NCBI GenBank assembly: GCA_963771705.1
Contig: CAVYUP010000006.1
Location: 62,001-126,000, forward strand
Source of the DNA: DATFVA01 sp963771705
Lineage (GTDB): Bacteria; Bacteroidota; Ignavibacteria; Ignavibacteriales; Ignavibacteriaceae
Direction: 5' to 3'
DNA length: 64,000 nucleotides
Below the pieces are notes generated by a model. The model did no database searches, was not told the origin of the DNA, and saw nothing but the letters and a program-made list of their open reading frames with translations. Positions 25,115 to 33,296 of this stretch are shown here, one piece after another. Position numbers and translations under genes: made by a program. Each line of letters begins with the position of its first letter. Position 1 is the stretch's first letter.

Positions 25115-26185
25115 TTAATTGATTGAACCCGCCAGCTGCCCTCTTTTTTTCGCAAACCCGATAATCTTTCGGAGCGCCCTTACATAATTATACCCCGCGG
25201 CCTCTGCCGAGCGCATAAATCCGGCACTTTCGGTAAGATCGGGATTCGGATTAACTTCAAGCACATAAAGCTTATTGTCCTTCGAAAGTCTCATATCCAC
25301 CCGGGCATAATCGCGGCATCCCATTATCTTAAAAGCATTAACCGCAATTTCCTTTGCATCTTTCTCAATTCGTTTGGGCAGTTCGGCAGGACAGCTTGGA
25401 ATCGTCTTATGATATGCTTCGTGTCCCGGATCCCACTTTGCCTGGTAGCTTACTATATTATAAAGATGATCAGGCATTTCACTGAAATCGATTTCACTGA
25501 TGGGAAGCGCCTCCGGTTCCTGGTCGCCCATAACCGCAACATTCAGCTCCCTTCCTTCAATAAACTCTTCAACCAGCGCCGGCTGCTGAAAAATAGACAG
25601 GACATAATTAACCCGATCTTTTAAGCTCCTGCTGTCTTCAACAATAGAACTGTTTTCAATTCCAACGCTCGCATCTTCAAATGCGGGTTTTACTATAAGG
25701 GGATATTTCAGATCGTGCTTATAGCTTTTCTGTATCTTTTTGAACAATTTGAAACTGGCAGTCCTTATTCCGTATGAATTAAGGATCCTCTTGGCAAGCA
25801 CCTTACTCTGGCAGTTGGCAAGAGCCATAGGCGGGGCACCCGTATAAGGTATTCCCAGCAGCTCCAGCATACCGACGATATTCATCTCAAGGCGGGAATT
25901 TTCCTGATAAAGTTCCATAAAATTGAAGATAACATCAGGTTTATTCGTATTTATATCTTTAAGAAGGATCTTCACGTCGTCAAAAATATTCAGGGGATAC
26001 GCTTCGAGTCCTGTTTTTGACAGCTTTTGGGCCATAATTTCATATTCTTCAATCGGTGTAAGCTCCTCCACCTCAAAATATGGAATAAAATCGAGCTCTT
26101 TTATTTCGTGTTCAACCGATTTTACGTAGAAATCAGGCTGGGGTTCATTAAATACGACGGCAACTTTTGTTTTTCTTTTACTCAT
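25115..26185 (-). CDS. ATP-grasp ligase related to D-Ala-D-Ala ligase
   Basis: A 356-residue ATP-grasp enzyme. The N-terminal domain has PDVIFNFMELYQENSRLE and GIPYTGAPPMALA, the central grasp has KYPLIVKPAFEDASVGIE and VEEFIEGRELNVAV, and the metal site is ARVDMRLSKDNKLYVLEVNP. These are Ddl-like, but sequence around the substrate loop differs, and Ddl is normally found beside mur genes. The family joins a carboxylate to an amine with ATP. It is divergent from a C39-like peptidase, which hints at a peptide-conjugating pathway. Confidence 0.78.
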   Translation of the reverse strand: MSKRKTKVAVVFNEPQPDFYVKSVEHEIKELDFIPYFEVEELTPIEEYEIMAQKLSKTGLEAYPLNIFDDVKILLKDINTNKPDVIFNFMELYQENSRLEMNIVGMLELLGIPYTGAPPMALANCQSKVLAKRILNSYGIRTASFKLFKKIQKSYKHDLKYPLIVKPAFEDASVGIENSSIVEDSRSLKDRVNYVLSIFQQPALVEEFIEGRELNVAVMGDQEPEALPISEIDFSEMPDHLYNIVSYQAKWDPGHEAYHKTIPSCPAELPKRIEKDAKEIAVNAFKIMGCRDYARVDMRLSKDNKLYVLEVNPNPDLTESAGFMRSAEAAGYNYVRALRKIIGFAKKRGQLAGSIN

Positions 26186-26281
26186 AAAAATAAAAATAAA
26201 GAAAAATGGCCTGCTCGCAAAATTATGTTAATGATTTAAAGAGATGTATTCATTAAATTAAACCACAAAAATTACTGAGAC

Positions 26282-27118
26282 ATGAGCTTTTACCCCCAAC
26301 CTTATAAATACCAATGTGGTCCTTTCGCCCTGAAGTATGCCCTTGTGATGCTGGGCAGGTTTGAAAACGAAAGAGAGATTGCCAAACGGGCCGGCAGTAC
26401 CTGGTGGTATGGAACCGACGAAATAGGACTCGCAAAGGCTGCTAAAACCTACGATTGTAAGATGAAATATTTCCGGCGGGAAACTCCGGACGAAGCAATA
26501 AAAGCCCTGAGCGAACACCTCAAAGCCGGTTATCCCTGCATCCTGAGCGTTGATAACTGGGAGCACTGGTTTACGGTAATTAACGAACAGCAGGGAAAGT
26601 TCATTGTAGTAGACAGCGGGCTGGATAAGGTTATTGTTATATACTCGGCCAGGCAGCTTACCAAAAGATGGAAGTATATTGATGATGAAACAGGATACAC
26701 CAGTTACGACGGTTATGCGCTCTCTTCCAAATTTAAACCCCGTACCAAAGCAAGGTTCTCGCTGGAAAAAGCACGTTATGTAATGCGCGACAGCAACCGG
26801 GTGCTTGCTGAAAAGTGGGACACCTATTTTAATGACCTTATTACTATGTGCCGCCCAAGAACCTCGCACACCACAAAATCTATATCCTTTGCCGAGTTTC
26901 TCAGGAGACACGAGAAAATGCTCGTTGAAGAAGTAGCGAACTGGCATGGACAGCCGAGTTATGAAGAGCTTAAAAAAATATTGAAGAATATGAGGTTTGT
27001 CTCTGAAGTTTACAACCTCGTAATACACACTGAGGACCAGAAAAAAACTCTTGTTGATCTTTCTGCTTTACTTATGATGTATGCCTGTGGAAAGTATGGA
27101 ATGGACCCAATTTATTAA
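26282..27118 (+). CDS. C39-like cysteine peptidase
   Basis: A 278-residue protein with the papain-like arrangement of the C39/C39-like clan in its first 115 residues: Gln11-Cys12 in YQCGPFALKYAL, His95 in WEHWFTV, and Asp111 in VVDSG, a complete Gln/Cys/His/Asp set. The C-terminal part (120-278) is helical and unrecognised. No transporter domain or signal peptide, so it acts in the cytosol. It is 96 bp from the divergent ATP-grasp gene and 17 bp before the isochorismatase-like gene, suggesting a shared pathway. Confidence 0.65.
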   Translation: MSFYPQPYKYQCGPFALKYALVMLGRFENEREIAKRAGSTWWYGTDEIGLAKAAKTYDCKMKYFRRETPDEAIKALSEHLKAGYPCILSVDNWEHWFTVINEQQGKFIVVDSGLDKVIVIYSARQLTKRWKYIDDETGYTSYDGYALSSKFKPRTKARFSLEKARYVMRDSNRVLAEKWDTYFNDLITMCRPRTSHTTKSISFAEFLRRHEKMLVEEVANWHGQPSYEELKKILKNMRFVSEVYNLVIHTEDQKKTLVDLSALLMMYACGKYGMDPIY

Positions 27119-27135
27119 AACTTGAAAGGCGTTTT

Positions 27136-27705
27136 ATGGAGTCGACCATCAAATACAATGAGAAGATACTTAAAAGGGAAACCTCTGCCCTGCTCCTGAT
27201 TGATATCCAGGAAAAAATACTCCCTGTAATGGATAAACCCGCACAGGTAATCAATAATAGTCTGAAACTGATAAAAGGCTTTAAGATCCTCAACATTCCT
27301 ATCTTTTATACTGAACAGTATCCGAAAGGCCTTGGTGGCACCTCTTCAACGCTCCTTAAAGAGTTGGAAGGTTTAAGCGCAATTCAAAAAATGACGTTCA
27401 GCTGCTCCGGGGCCGGGAATCTGTTTCCCCGCCTTAAAGACAATGATGCCCTGCAGGTAGTTGTGGCGGGAATTGAAGCTCACGTATGTGTTCAGCAGAC
27501 CATACTTGATCTCCTTGCAAATGGCTTCCAGGTGAATGTTGCGGCCGACGCAATATCATCAAGAAACGAATTTGACTATCGTACGGCGCTTGACAGAATG
27601 AGACACCATGGCGCTGAAATCACTACTACAGAGGCAATTCTCTTCGAATTATTGAATGTCTGCGGTACAGATGAATTCAAACAAATATCCAAAATCGTTA
27701 AATAG
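27136..27705 (+). CDS. Isochorismatase-family cysteine hydrolase
   Basis: A 189-residue hydrolase with the full triad of this family: Asp23 (LLIDIQEK), Lys85 (QKMTFSC) and the nucleophile Cys118 in IEAHVCVQQTILDL. Such enzymes hydrolyse isochorismate, nicotinamide or small amides and esters. The short 190-residue length and the absence of a carrier domain fit the YcaC/nicotinamidase-like single-domain type. Substrate unknown. It follows the C39-like gene by 17 bp. Confidence 0.85.
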   Translation: MESTIKYNEKILKRETSALLLIDIQEKILPVMDKPAQVINNSLKLIKGFKILNIPIFYTEQYPKGLGGTSSTLLKELEGLSAIQKMTFSCSGAGNLFPRLKDNDALQVVVAGIEAHVCVQQTILDLLANGFQVNVAADAISSRNEFDYRTALDRMRHHGAEITTTEAILFELLNVCGTDEFKQISKIVK

Positions 27706-28047
27706 AAGCGATTCTGCCCTAAAACAGATGTCTGCAAGTACTTATTTTATCTGAAGTTACATGCCTGACGATCTCATCCCCTATATCATCGGCCGTAATG
27801 CCGCCCTTCCTTTAAAAAATAACTGTTTCATTTATTAACAGATCTCTCTTATCCTCTCAAAAAGTCACAGTAAGAATTTCACAATGTCACTGTAATAGTT
27901 ACCGAAGTTTCCATCACTAAAAATTCAGTAAGTAACATTTACAAACGGAAGGGTGGCATAATCATTGGCTTTCCGCATACAAATATCTCAATCAGAGAAC
28001 TTAAAATGAAAACAAAATATTATAAAATAACTGAAGGGCGAGAAAAA
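27706..28047. other. Intergenic gap upstream of a lipoprotein gene, with paired 11-bp sites
   Basis: No gene is visible. AGTCACAGTAA (27863-27873) and TGTCACTGTAA (27885-27895) are similar direct sites with start points 22 bp apart, two helical turns, a layout typical of a dimeric regulator site. TGGC and TTGGC elements at 27954-27970 resemble a sigma-54 promoter but miss the exact spacing. Confidence 0.45.
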
Positions 28048-28614
28048 ATGCGGAAGTTATCATATCTGGCTGCTTTATTGTTACTTTCATTAGTCGGCTG
28101 TATGCAGGAAAGTAACGTAACTGGACCGGTAAACGGAGTTGAGAAAACCCAGGGCAAAACTATTATAATGCTGCCTGCTAAGGCGGACATGAGTGTTGAG
28201 GATACATTCACCTCCGCACAAACAATCAATGGAATTTCAGGGGGCGAAATACACCTCGTTAAAAGCTACCTTGCATCAAATGGGAAAACAGTAAGTATAG
28301 ACTGTAAATTAACAGTACCGGCTAATAGTTCATTCGCCGATTCAAGGGATATTACAATGCAGGTTAGCAACGAGGCAGGGGTAGATTTTTTCCCATCAAT
28401 GACCTTTAATCAGCCTGTTATACTTAACTTCAGGATTACCGGCCTTGATTTAAGCGGAATAAATCCTAATGACGTAGAATTCTTCTATGTCGATCAGAAC
28501 AACAACCTGTCACCTACTGTTAACGACGGGGTAACAGTTGATAAATCGACAGGTACATTAACTGTTGTGAATGCACAGCTTCCTCACTTTTCACGCTGGG
28601 CATACGCAAGATAA
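28048..28614 (+). CDS. Lipoprotein of unknown function
   Basis: A 188-residue protein starting at ATG 28048 with an AAGGG-type site upstream; ATG 28006 in the same frame adds 14 residues without signal features. The signal peptide ends in a lipobox LVGC, so it is lipid-anchored. The mature protein has strand-rich segments such as VSIDCKLTVPANSSF and LNFRITGLDLSGINPND, like a single beta-sandwich. It ends in a Pro/His segment HFSRWAYAR. No known family. It has its own terminator. Confidence 0.6.
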   Translation: MRKLSYLAALLLLSLVGCMQESNVTGPVNGVEKTQGKTIIMLPAKADMSVEDTFTSAQTINGISGGEIHLVKSYLASNGKTVSIDCKLTVPANSSFADSRDITMQVSNEAGVDFFPSMTFNQPVILNFRITGLDLSGINPNDVEFFYVDQNNNLSPTVNDGVTVDKSTGTLTVVNAQLPHFSRWAYAR

Positions 28615-28635
28615 TTTATATATTTGTAAACCTGA

Positions 28636-28672
28636 TGAAAGGATAACTTGAAAGTTATCCTTTCAGTTTTTT
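28636..28672 (+). terminator. Rho-independent terminator after the lipoprotein gene
   Basis: TGAAAGGATAACTT (28636-28649) and AAGTTATCCTTTCA (28652-28665) form a perfect 14-bp stem with loop GA, followed by GTTTTTTT. Confidence 0.92.
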
Positions 28673-28694
28673 TAAAATATTAAGAGACATCAAA

Positions 28695-29933
28695 TTGGCA
28701 GCAAGAATTAATAAATATTTAACTCTTGAAGAAATCCTCGCAGGGTTCTTTTCCGAAAAAGAGATTTCGGAGCTGAAAAAAAATATTTTAAATAAAAGAG
28801 TCAGCAACACAGATGATATGGGGATTAAACCGGCGGAGCGTAAACAGATTGAAGTTGACCTTTCCGATTCGTACCTCAAAGAGTTCCAGTTCCAGTTAAT
28901 AACCACACTCGCAGAACAAAAGCTTACAAGAAACAGGTTCATCGAATTTCTTCTGAGTCTGGGCGACTATGCTATTTCCCAGGGTGAATATGAATTCGCA
29001 ATTGAAACTCATAAGAAAATAATAGCTGAAAGCAGGTCAGATCCTAATCTGACTAACCTTGCGGCAAATGCCTGCTATTCGATTGGTGAGATTTACAGCA
29101 GAGAAGCCAGGTGGACGGAATGTTTCGACTTTACTAAAAAAGCCTTCGTGATGTTTAAGAATCAAAATGATCAGAAAGGCTGTGCCCGCTGTGAGAATCT
29201 TCTCGGAACGGTCTATGGGGAACAGGGAGATCTGCCCGAAGCCGCAAATCATTTTGAGGAAAGCCTTCTGTATCTTGATTCAAAAAAAGATGCGGTACTT
29301 GTCGGCAAAATTGAGATCAACCTGGGTATAATAAATAATATCTACAGCAATTACGACCAGGCTTTGTTTTATTATAACCGTGCTCTGGTAAACTTCCAGA
29401 GGCTGAATGATAAACATAAGCTGGCCCAGATCAGGCACAATCTCGGCATTACCTATGTGAAGAAGAAAGAATACGCAAAGGCGTTAAAAGAACTTGATAA
29501 GAGTATAGCCGTCTCTCTTAACGATAGAATATTCTCAGTACTGGGCATTTCATATATTACCAAGGCGTTTATATACGCTCAGATGCAGGATGTGGAATTA
29601 TCTAAAGCCTTCGCCGATAAAGCCATGCAGATCTGCTACAAAACAAAAGATAAGCTCTCTGTAGCTGAGATATACAAGGTTGAAGGAATAATTAAGAGAG
29701 TCCAGAAAAATTATCCCCTCGCTGAGAACTACCTGCTTACCGGTCTGCGTATAAATAAGGAATACAAAAATGAGCTGAACTACGCGGAAACATCCCTGGA
29801 ACTTGGAATCCTCTATAAAGAATGGAATAAATTTGAAAAATCAAAAGAAAGCTTTAATGAAGCTTTGAGGTATTTCAAAAAGATCAGAGCAATTCACGAA
29901 ATAGAAAATATTGAAGCATTTATTGCCGACTAA
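28695..29933 (+). CDS. Tetratricopeptide-repeat protein
   Basis: A 412-residue protein with about eight TPR motifs from residue 95 on (for example AANACYSIGEIYSREARWTE and HNLGITYVKKKEYAKALKEL). The first 90 residues form a separate helical head (LTLEEILAGFFSEKEISELK). No signal peptide; cytosolic scaffold role is likely. The start is TTG 28695, as no ATG lies near it in frame, and it directly follows the terminator of the previous gene. It precedes a two-component pair by 134 bp, which has its own promoter. Confidence 0.85.
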   Translation: MAARINKYLTLEEILAGFFSEKEISELKKNILNKRVSNTDDMGIKPAERKQIEVDLSDSYLKEFQFQLITTLAEQKLTRNRFIEFLLSLGDYAISQGEYEFAIETHKKIIAESRSDPNLTNLAANACYSIGEIYSREARWTECFDFTKKAFVMFKNQNDQKGCARCENLLGTVYGEQGDLPEAANHFEESLLYLDSKKDAVLVGKIEINLGIINNIYSNYDQALFYYNRALVNFQRLNDKHKLAQIRHNLGITYVKKKEYAKALKELDKSIAVSLNDRIFSVLGISYITKAFIYAQMQDVELSKAFADKAMQICYKTKDKLSVAEIYKVEGIIKRVQKNYPLAENYLLTGLRINKEYKNELNYAETSLELGILYKEWNKFEKSKESFNEALRYFKKIRAIHEIENIEAFIAD

Positions 29934-29988
29934 CTCCCACCCTCCTGTTTCTTATCATATAAATTAGTATTTTCCTTAAAACCGACTG

Positions 29989-30017
29989 TTGAAAACTTTT
30001 CTTAAAAATGTGATAAT
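29989..30017 (+). promoter_or_regulatory. Promoter of the two-component operon
   Basis: TTGAAA (29989-29994) and GATAAT (30012-30017), spacer 17 bp, 50 bp upstream of the ATG at 30068. Confidence 0.55.
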
Positions 30018-30067
30018 TCCGTTACATTCTTTCGGTATTTTAATGCAGAAAAGGAGATAAGTTATCA

Positions 30068-30775
30068 ATGAAAAAAGTCCTGGTAATAGAAGATGATAAA
30101 TCAATCTCGGACCTTGTGAATATCCATCTGAAGGATATGGGGTGCGCTGTAACCCGGTGTTATAACGGAAAAGAAGGATTAAAGGAGGCCGTTGATAACC
30201 CTTATGATCTTATTGTGCTCGATCTGATGCTTCCTGATGTTGACGGACTTGAGATCTGCAAAGAGGTACGGAAGCAGGAGAACTATACACCTGTATTGAT
30301 GCTGACCGCCAAATCTGAAGAATTTGACAAGGTGCTGGGACTTGAACTCGGCGCCGACGATTACCTTACAAAACCTTTCTCCATAAGAGAATTCACAGCA
30401 CGTGTGAAAGCTATTTTCCGCAGAATCGAAGCGCTTCAAAAAGACGAACAGAAGGATGACATCGCGGTAGGAGATCTCTTAATCGATGTCGCAAAGCGCA
30501 GAGTTACCCTGAAAGGAGAGAGAATAGACCTCACTCCGAAAGAATTTGAACTGCTCCACCTGCTGGCCTCACATCCTGGGAAAACTTATACACGTGAACA
30601 GCTCCTAAGTCTGCTGTGGGGATATTCATATAACGGATATGAGCATACGGTAAATTCACATATCAACAGGCTTCGCGGAAAAATCGAGACCAATCTTTCC
30701 GATCCTTCTTATATACTGACTACCTGGGGAGTCGGCTACCGTTTCAACGATCTCGAAGAAATCACAAAGCAATAA
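30068..30775 (+). CDS. OmpR/PhoB-family response regulator
   Basis: A 235-residue regulator. The receiver domain (1-120) has the phospho-acceptor Asp in IVLDLMLPD and the Lys in ADDYLTKPF. The C-terminal winged helix (135-232) has LTPKEFELLHLLASHPGKTYTREQL and ends in WGVGYRF, typical of OmpR-type DNA binding. It pairs with the histidine kinase that starts 4 bp later. The stimulus is unknown. Confidence 0.93.
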   Translation: MKKVLVIEDDKSISDLVNIHLKDMGCAVTRCYNGKEGLKEAVDNPYDLIVLDLMLPDVDGLEICKEVRKQENYTPVLMLTAKSEEFDKVLGLELGADDYLTKPFSIREFTARVKAIFRRIEALQKDEQKDDIAVGDLLIDVAKRRVTLKGERIDLTPKEFELLHLLASHPGKTYTREQLLSLLWGYSYNGYEHTVNSHINRLRGKIETNLSDPSYILTTWGVGYRFNDLEEITKQ

Positions 30776-30779
30776 AGGA

Positions 30780-32288
30780 ATGCTAATTTTGAAAACAGGA
30801 TTTTTTAATAGTCTTTTCTGGAGGATATCTGCAATATTCCTGCTGGTTCTTGTTATACTTTCAGGAATCTATATGTATATATCGGTTTACACCGCAGAGA
30901 TGTATTTCCAGGAAACAAATCAGAAACTCGATGCCGAAATAGCGCCTCATATTGCCGCCGAAAATCAATGTTTTGTTGACGGTAAAGCAAATACGCAAAT
31001 TCTTAAAGATGTGTTTCATAATATAATGATCATCAATCCCAGCCTGGAAGTTTACCTCCTCGATAAAGACGGCAGGATACTGACTTATTTTGCTCCGAAC
31101 AAAGTTGTAAAATTAAAATATGTTCCGCTTGAACCCATAAAAAAATTTGTTTCGTCTAAGGACAGACCTTTCGTTCTTGGTCCCGATCCACGAGATGCCG
31201 ATCGTGAAAAGGCATTCTCGGCCGCTAAAGTTTATGAAGGAGATACATTCCGCGGCTATATCTATGTTATACTTGGCGGAGAGGAATATGAAAACGCCAC
31301 ACAGCTTGTTTTCGGAAGCTATATTTTAAGACTCGGTATTCGTTCGATGGGAATTACTCTTATCGGAGTCGCTATTATCAGCCTTATTGCCCTGGGATTC
31401 ATAACAAGGAATATCAGGAAAATTGTTACAGTGATACGGGAATTCAAAAATGGAAATCTTGACGCGCGAATAAAGCTGAAAGGCCGCGGTGAGTTTAATG
31501 AGTTTGCCGATCAGTTCAATGAGATGGCTGATACGATAGTAGGGAATATAGAGGAAATGAAGACAATGGATAACCTGAGGCGGGAACTTGTTGCTAATGT
31601 ATCTCACGACCTTAGAACTCCTCTTGCCGCAGTTCAGGGTTATATTGAAACGATCCTGCTGAAATCTGAAACACTGACGGAAGAAGACCGCAGAAATTAT
31701 ATGCAGACGATTTTAAGCAGCACGGAGAGATTGAAAAAACTGGTTGAGGAATTATTCGAACTTTCAAAGCTTGAGGCAAGAGAAACAAAACCTGATCCTG
31801 AAGCATTTTCTGTTGCCGAACTGGCGCAGGATATACAGCAGAAGAACCAGATAATAGCTCAGAGTAAAAATGTAGATCTGCGGCTGAACTTCCCTTATGA
31901 CCTGCCGCTTGTATATGCGGACATAGGAATGATGGAAAAGGTTCTTCAGAACCTTCTCGATAATGCCTTTAAGTTCACCCCGGCCGGGGGCTTTGTTACG
32001 ATCCGGCTTCAGGATGCCGGTAATAAGGTTATTACATATGTTAAAGACAGCGGTTCCGGAATCAGAAAAGACGAGTTGAAATATATCTTCGACAGGTATC
32101 ATCAGGGTACGGGGAAACCTGCTGCCGGAGGGCTTGGCTTAGGACTGGCTATTGTAAAAAAGATACTGGAGGTTCATCAGATAGAGATCAAGGTTGAAAG
32201 CGCGGAGGGAACGGGGACTACATTTTCTTTTGAAATACCGGTTTATAATGGTAAAGCACGCAAGCAGAAAGAGGTAACCTTAACCTGA
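30780..32288 (+). CDS. HAMP-domain sensor histidine kinase
   Basis: A 502-residue kinase with two transmembrane helices (about 15-35 and 180-205) flanking a periplasmic sensor, then HAMP (FITRNIRKIVTVIREFKNGN), the phospho-accepting His in ANVSHDLRTPLAAVQG, and an ATPase domain with N box (QNLLDNAFKFT), G1 DSGSGI and G2 GGLGLGLAI. It autophosphorylates and passes phosphate to the PhoB-type regulator directly upstream. The sensor region has no named domain. Confidence 0.92.
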   Translation: MLILKTGFFNSLFWRISAIFLLVLVILSGIYMYISVYTAEMYFQETNQKLDAEIAPHIAAENQCFVDGKANTQILKDVFHNIMIINPSLEVYLLDKDGRILTYFAPNKVVKLKYVPLEPIKKFVSSKDRPFVLGPDPRDADREKAFSAAKVYEGDTFRGYIYVILGGEEYENATQLVFGSYILRLGIRSMGITLIGVAIISLIALGFITRNIRKIVTVIREFKNGNLDARIKLKGRGEFNEFADQFNEMADTIVGNIEEMKTMDNLRRELVANVSHDLRTPLAAVQGYIETILLKSETLTEEDRRNYMQTILSSTERLKKLVEELFELSKLEARETKPDPEAFSVAELAQDIQQKNQIIAQSKNVDLRLNFPYDLPLVYADIGMMEKVLQNLLDNAFKFTPAGGFVTIRLQDAGNKVITYVKDSGSGIRKDELKYIFDRYHQGTGKPAAGGLGLGLAIVKKILEVHQIEIKVESAEGTGTTFSFEIPVYNGKARKQKEVTLT

Positions 32289-32316
32289 TATAATTCTGCG
32301 GAGACAGGTTTTTCTT

Positions 32317-33291
32317 TTACTTGTAGTCTTCGGTGGTGATCAGATTCGTCAGGAGCAGCTCCTTCATTACAAGTTCGGTCATATCACTCTTGAACTGGAA
32401 TTCATACCTTATATCCATTACATAAGCCTTCAAACGCATCTTCAGATATGACCGCCTGTCCTTTATTTCATTGAAGAACAATACAGTAATGGGTTTGTTC
32501 AGGTAAACATAGCGTGATATCTGTGCAGCCTCAATGGCAATCTGCCTTACTCTTCCGGTATCAATATCGATCGGGAGATAAATTTCCGCCACTACCTGGC
32601 AGCTGGGCTCACCATAATTGGTATTGGAAACCGACTTATTCATCAGTTCTCCGTTAGGTATAGTAACGGTTGAATCATCAGGCGTAACAATTTTTGTGGA
32701 CCTTAATCCTATCTTCATTACCTCGCCGTAATACTCACCCAGCTGAATCTTGTCGCCTACCTGGAAGGGCCGGTCGAACAGTATCATTATACCGCCGAAA
32801 ATGTTCTTCAGAATATCCTGAGCTGCAAAACCCACAGCGATTCCTACAGATGCCGTTACTGCAATAATGGTAGCTACGGGGGGACGGAAAATACCGGCAA
32901 TAACAATGTAGATTATTATCATCCACCCGAATATCCTTACAATTGGGGCAATCCCTTTTATAGTGATCCTGTAATTGGTGCTGCGCTCTGATAATATCTC
33001 AAGAATTTTTGTTAACAGCCTGATTATATAAAGTCCCGCAATGAAGAAGATTATTGCCCAGATTACTTTGCCTACGGAAATAACTTCAAGAATGGAAGGC
33101 GGCTGAAGCTGGGTCATTATATCTGCAGAAGTATCTTTTTTAGCGGCGGCTTTCAGTGAATCTGAAGCAACAGAGGATTTTGTTGATACAATCACTGAAT
33201 CAACCGCTTTAATGGTTGTATCCTGGGGATAGGCTGAAGGCCCAAGCACAGCCGTAAACATAAATATGATAATGAAATATTTAAGCTTCAT
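32317..33291 (-). CDS. MscS-type mechanosensitive ion channel
   Basis: A 324-residue protein with a signal peptide (LGPSAYPQ), an Ala/Ser/Lys periplasmic linker, and a three-helix membrane core. The pore helix shows the Gly/Ala pattern ASVGIAVGFAAQDILKNIFGGIM, followed by the beta domain FDRPFQVGDKIQLGEYYGEV and IPNGELMNKSVSN. These are the MscS signatures; it releases solutes on osmotic downshock. It follows the 1012-residue ATPase-like gene by 5 bp, so both are in one operon. Confidence 0.9.
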   Translation of the reverse strand: MKLKYFIIIFMFTAVLGPSAYPQDTTIKAVDSVIVSTKSSVASDSLKAAAKKDTSADIMTQLQPPSILEVISVGKVIWAIIFFIAGLYIIRLLTKILEILSERSTNYRITIKGIAPIVRIFGWMIIIYIVIAGIFRPPVATIIAVTASVGIAVGFAAQDILKNIFGGIMILFDRPFQVGDKIQLGEYYGEVMKIGLRSTKIVTPDDSTVTIPNGELMNKSVSNTNYGEPSCQVVAEIYLPIDIDTGRVRQIAIEAAQISRYVYLNKPITVLFFNEIKDRRSYLKMRLKAYVMDIRYEFQFKSDMTELVMKELLLTNLITTEDYK

Positions 33292-33296
33292 AATTT

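Noticed and set aside
26258..27028. 256-residue minus-strand frame
   Set aside because: It is the antisense of the C39-like peptidase, which has a complete triad and operon context.
27954..27971. Possible sigma-54 promoter (TGGCAT...TTGGC)
   Set aside because: The -12 element has TTGG rather than TTGC at the required 10-bp spacing; the GC falls one base too far.
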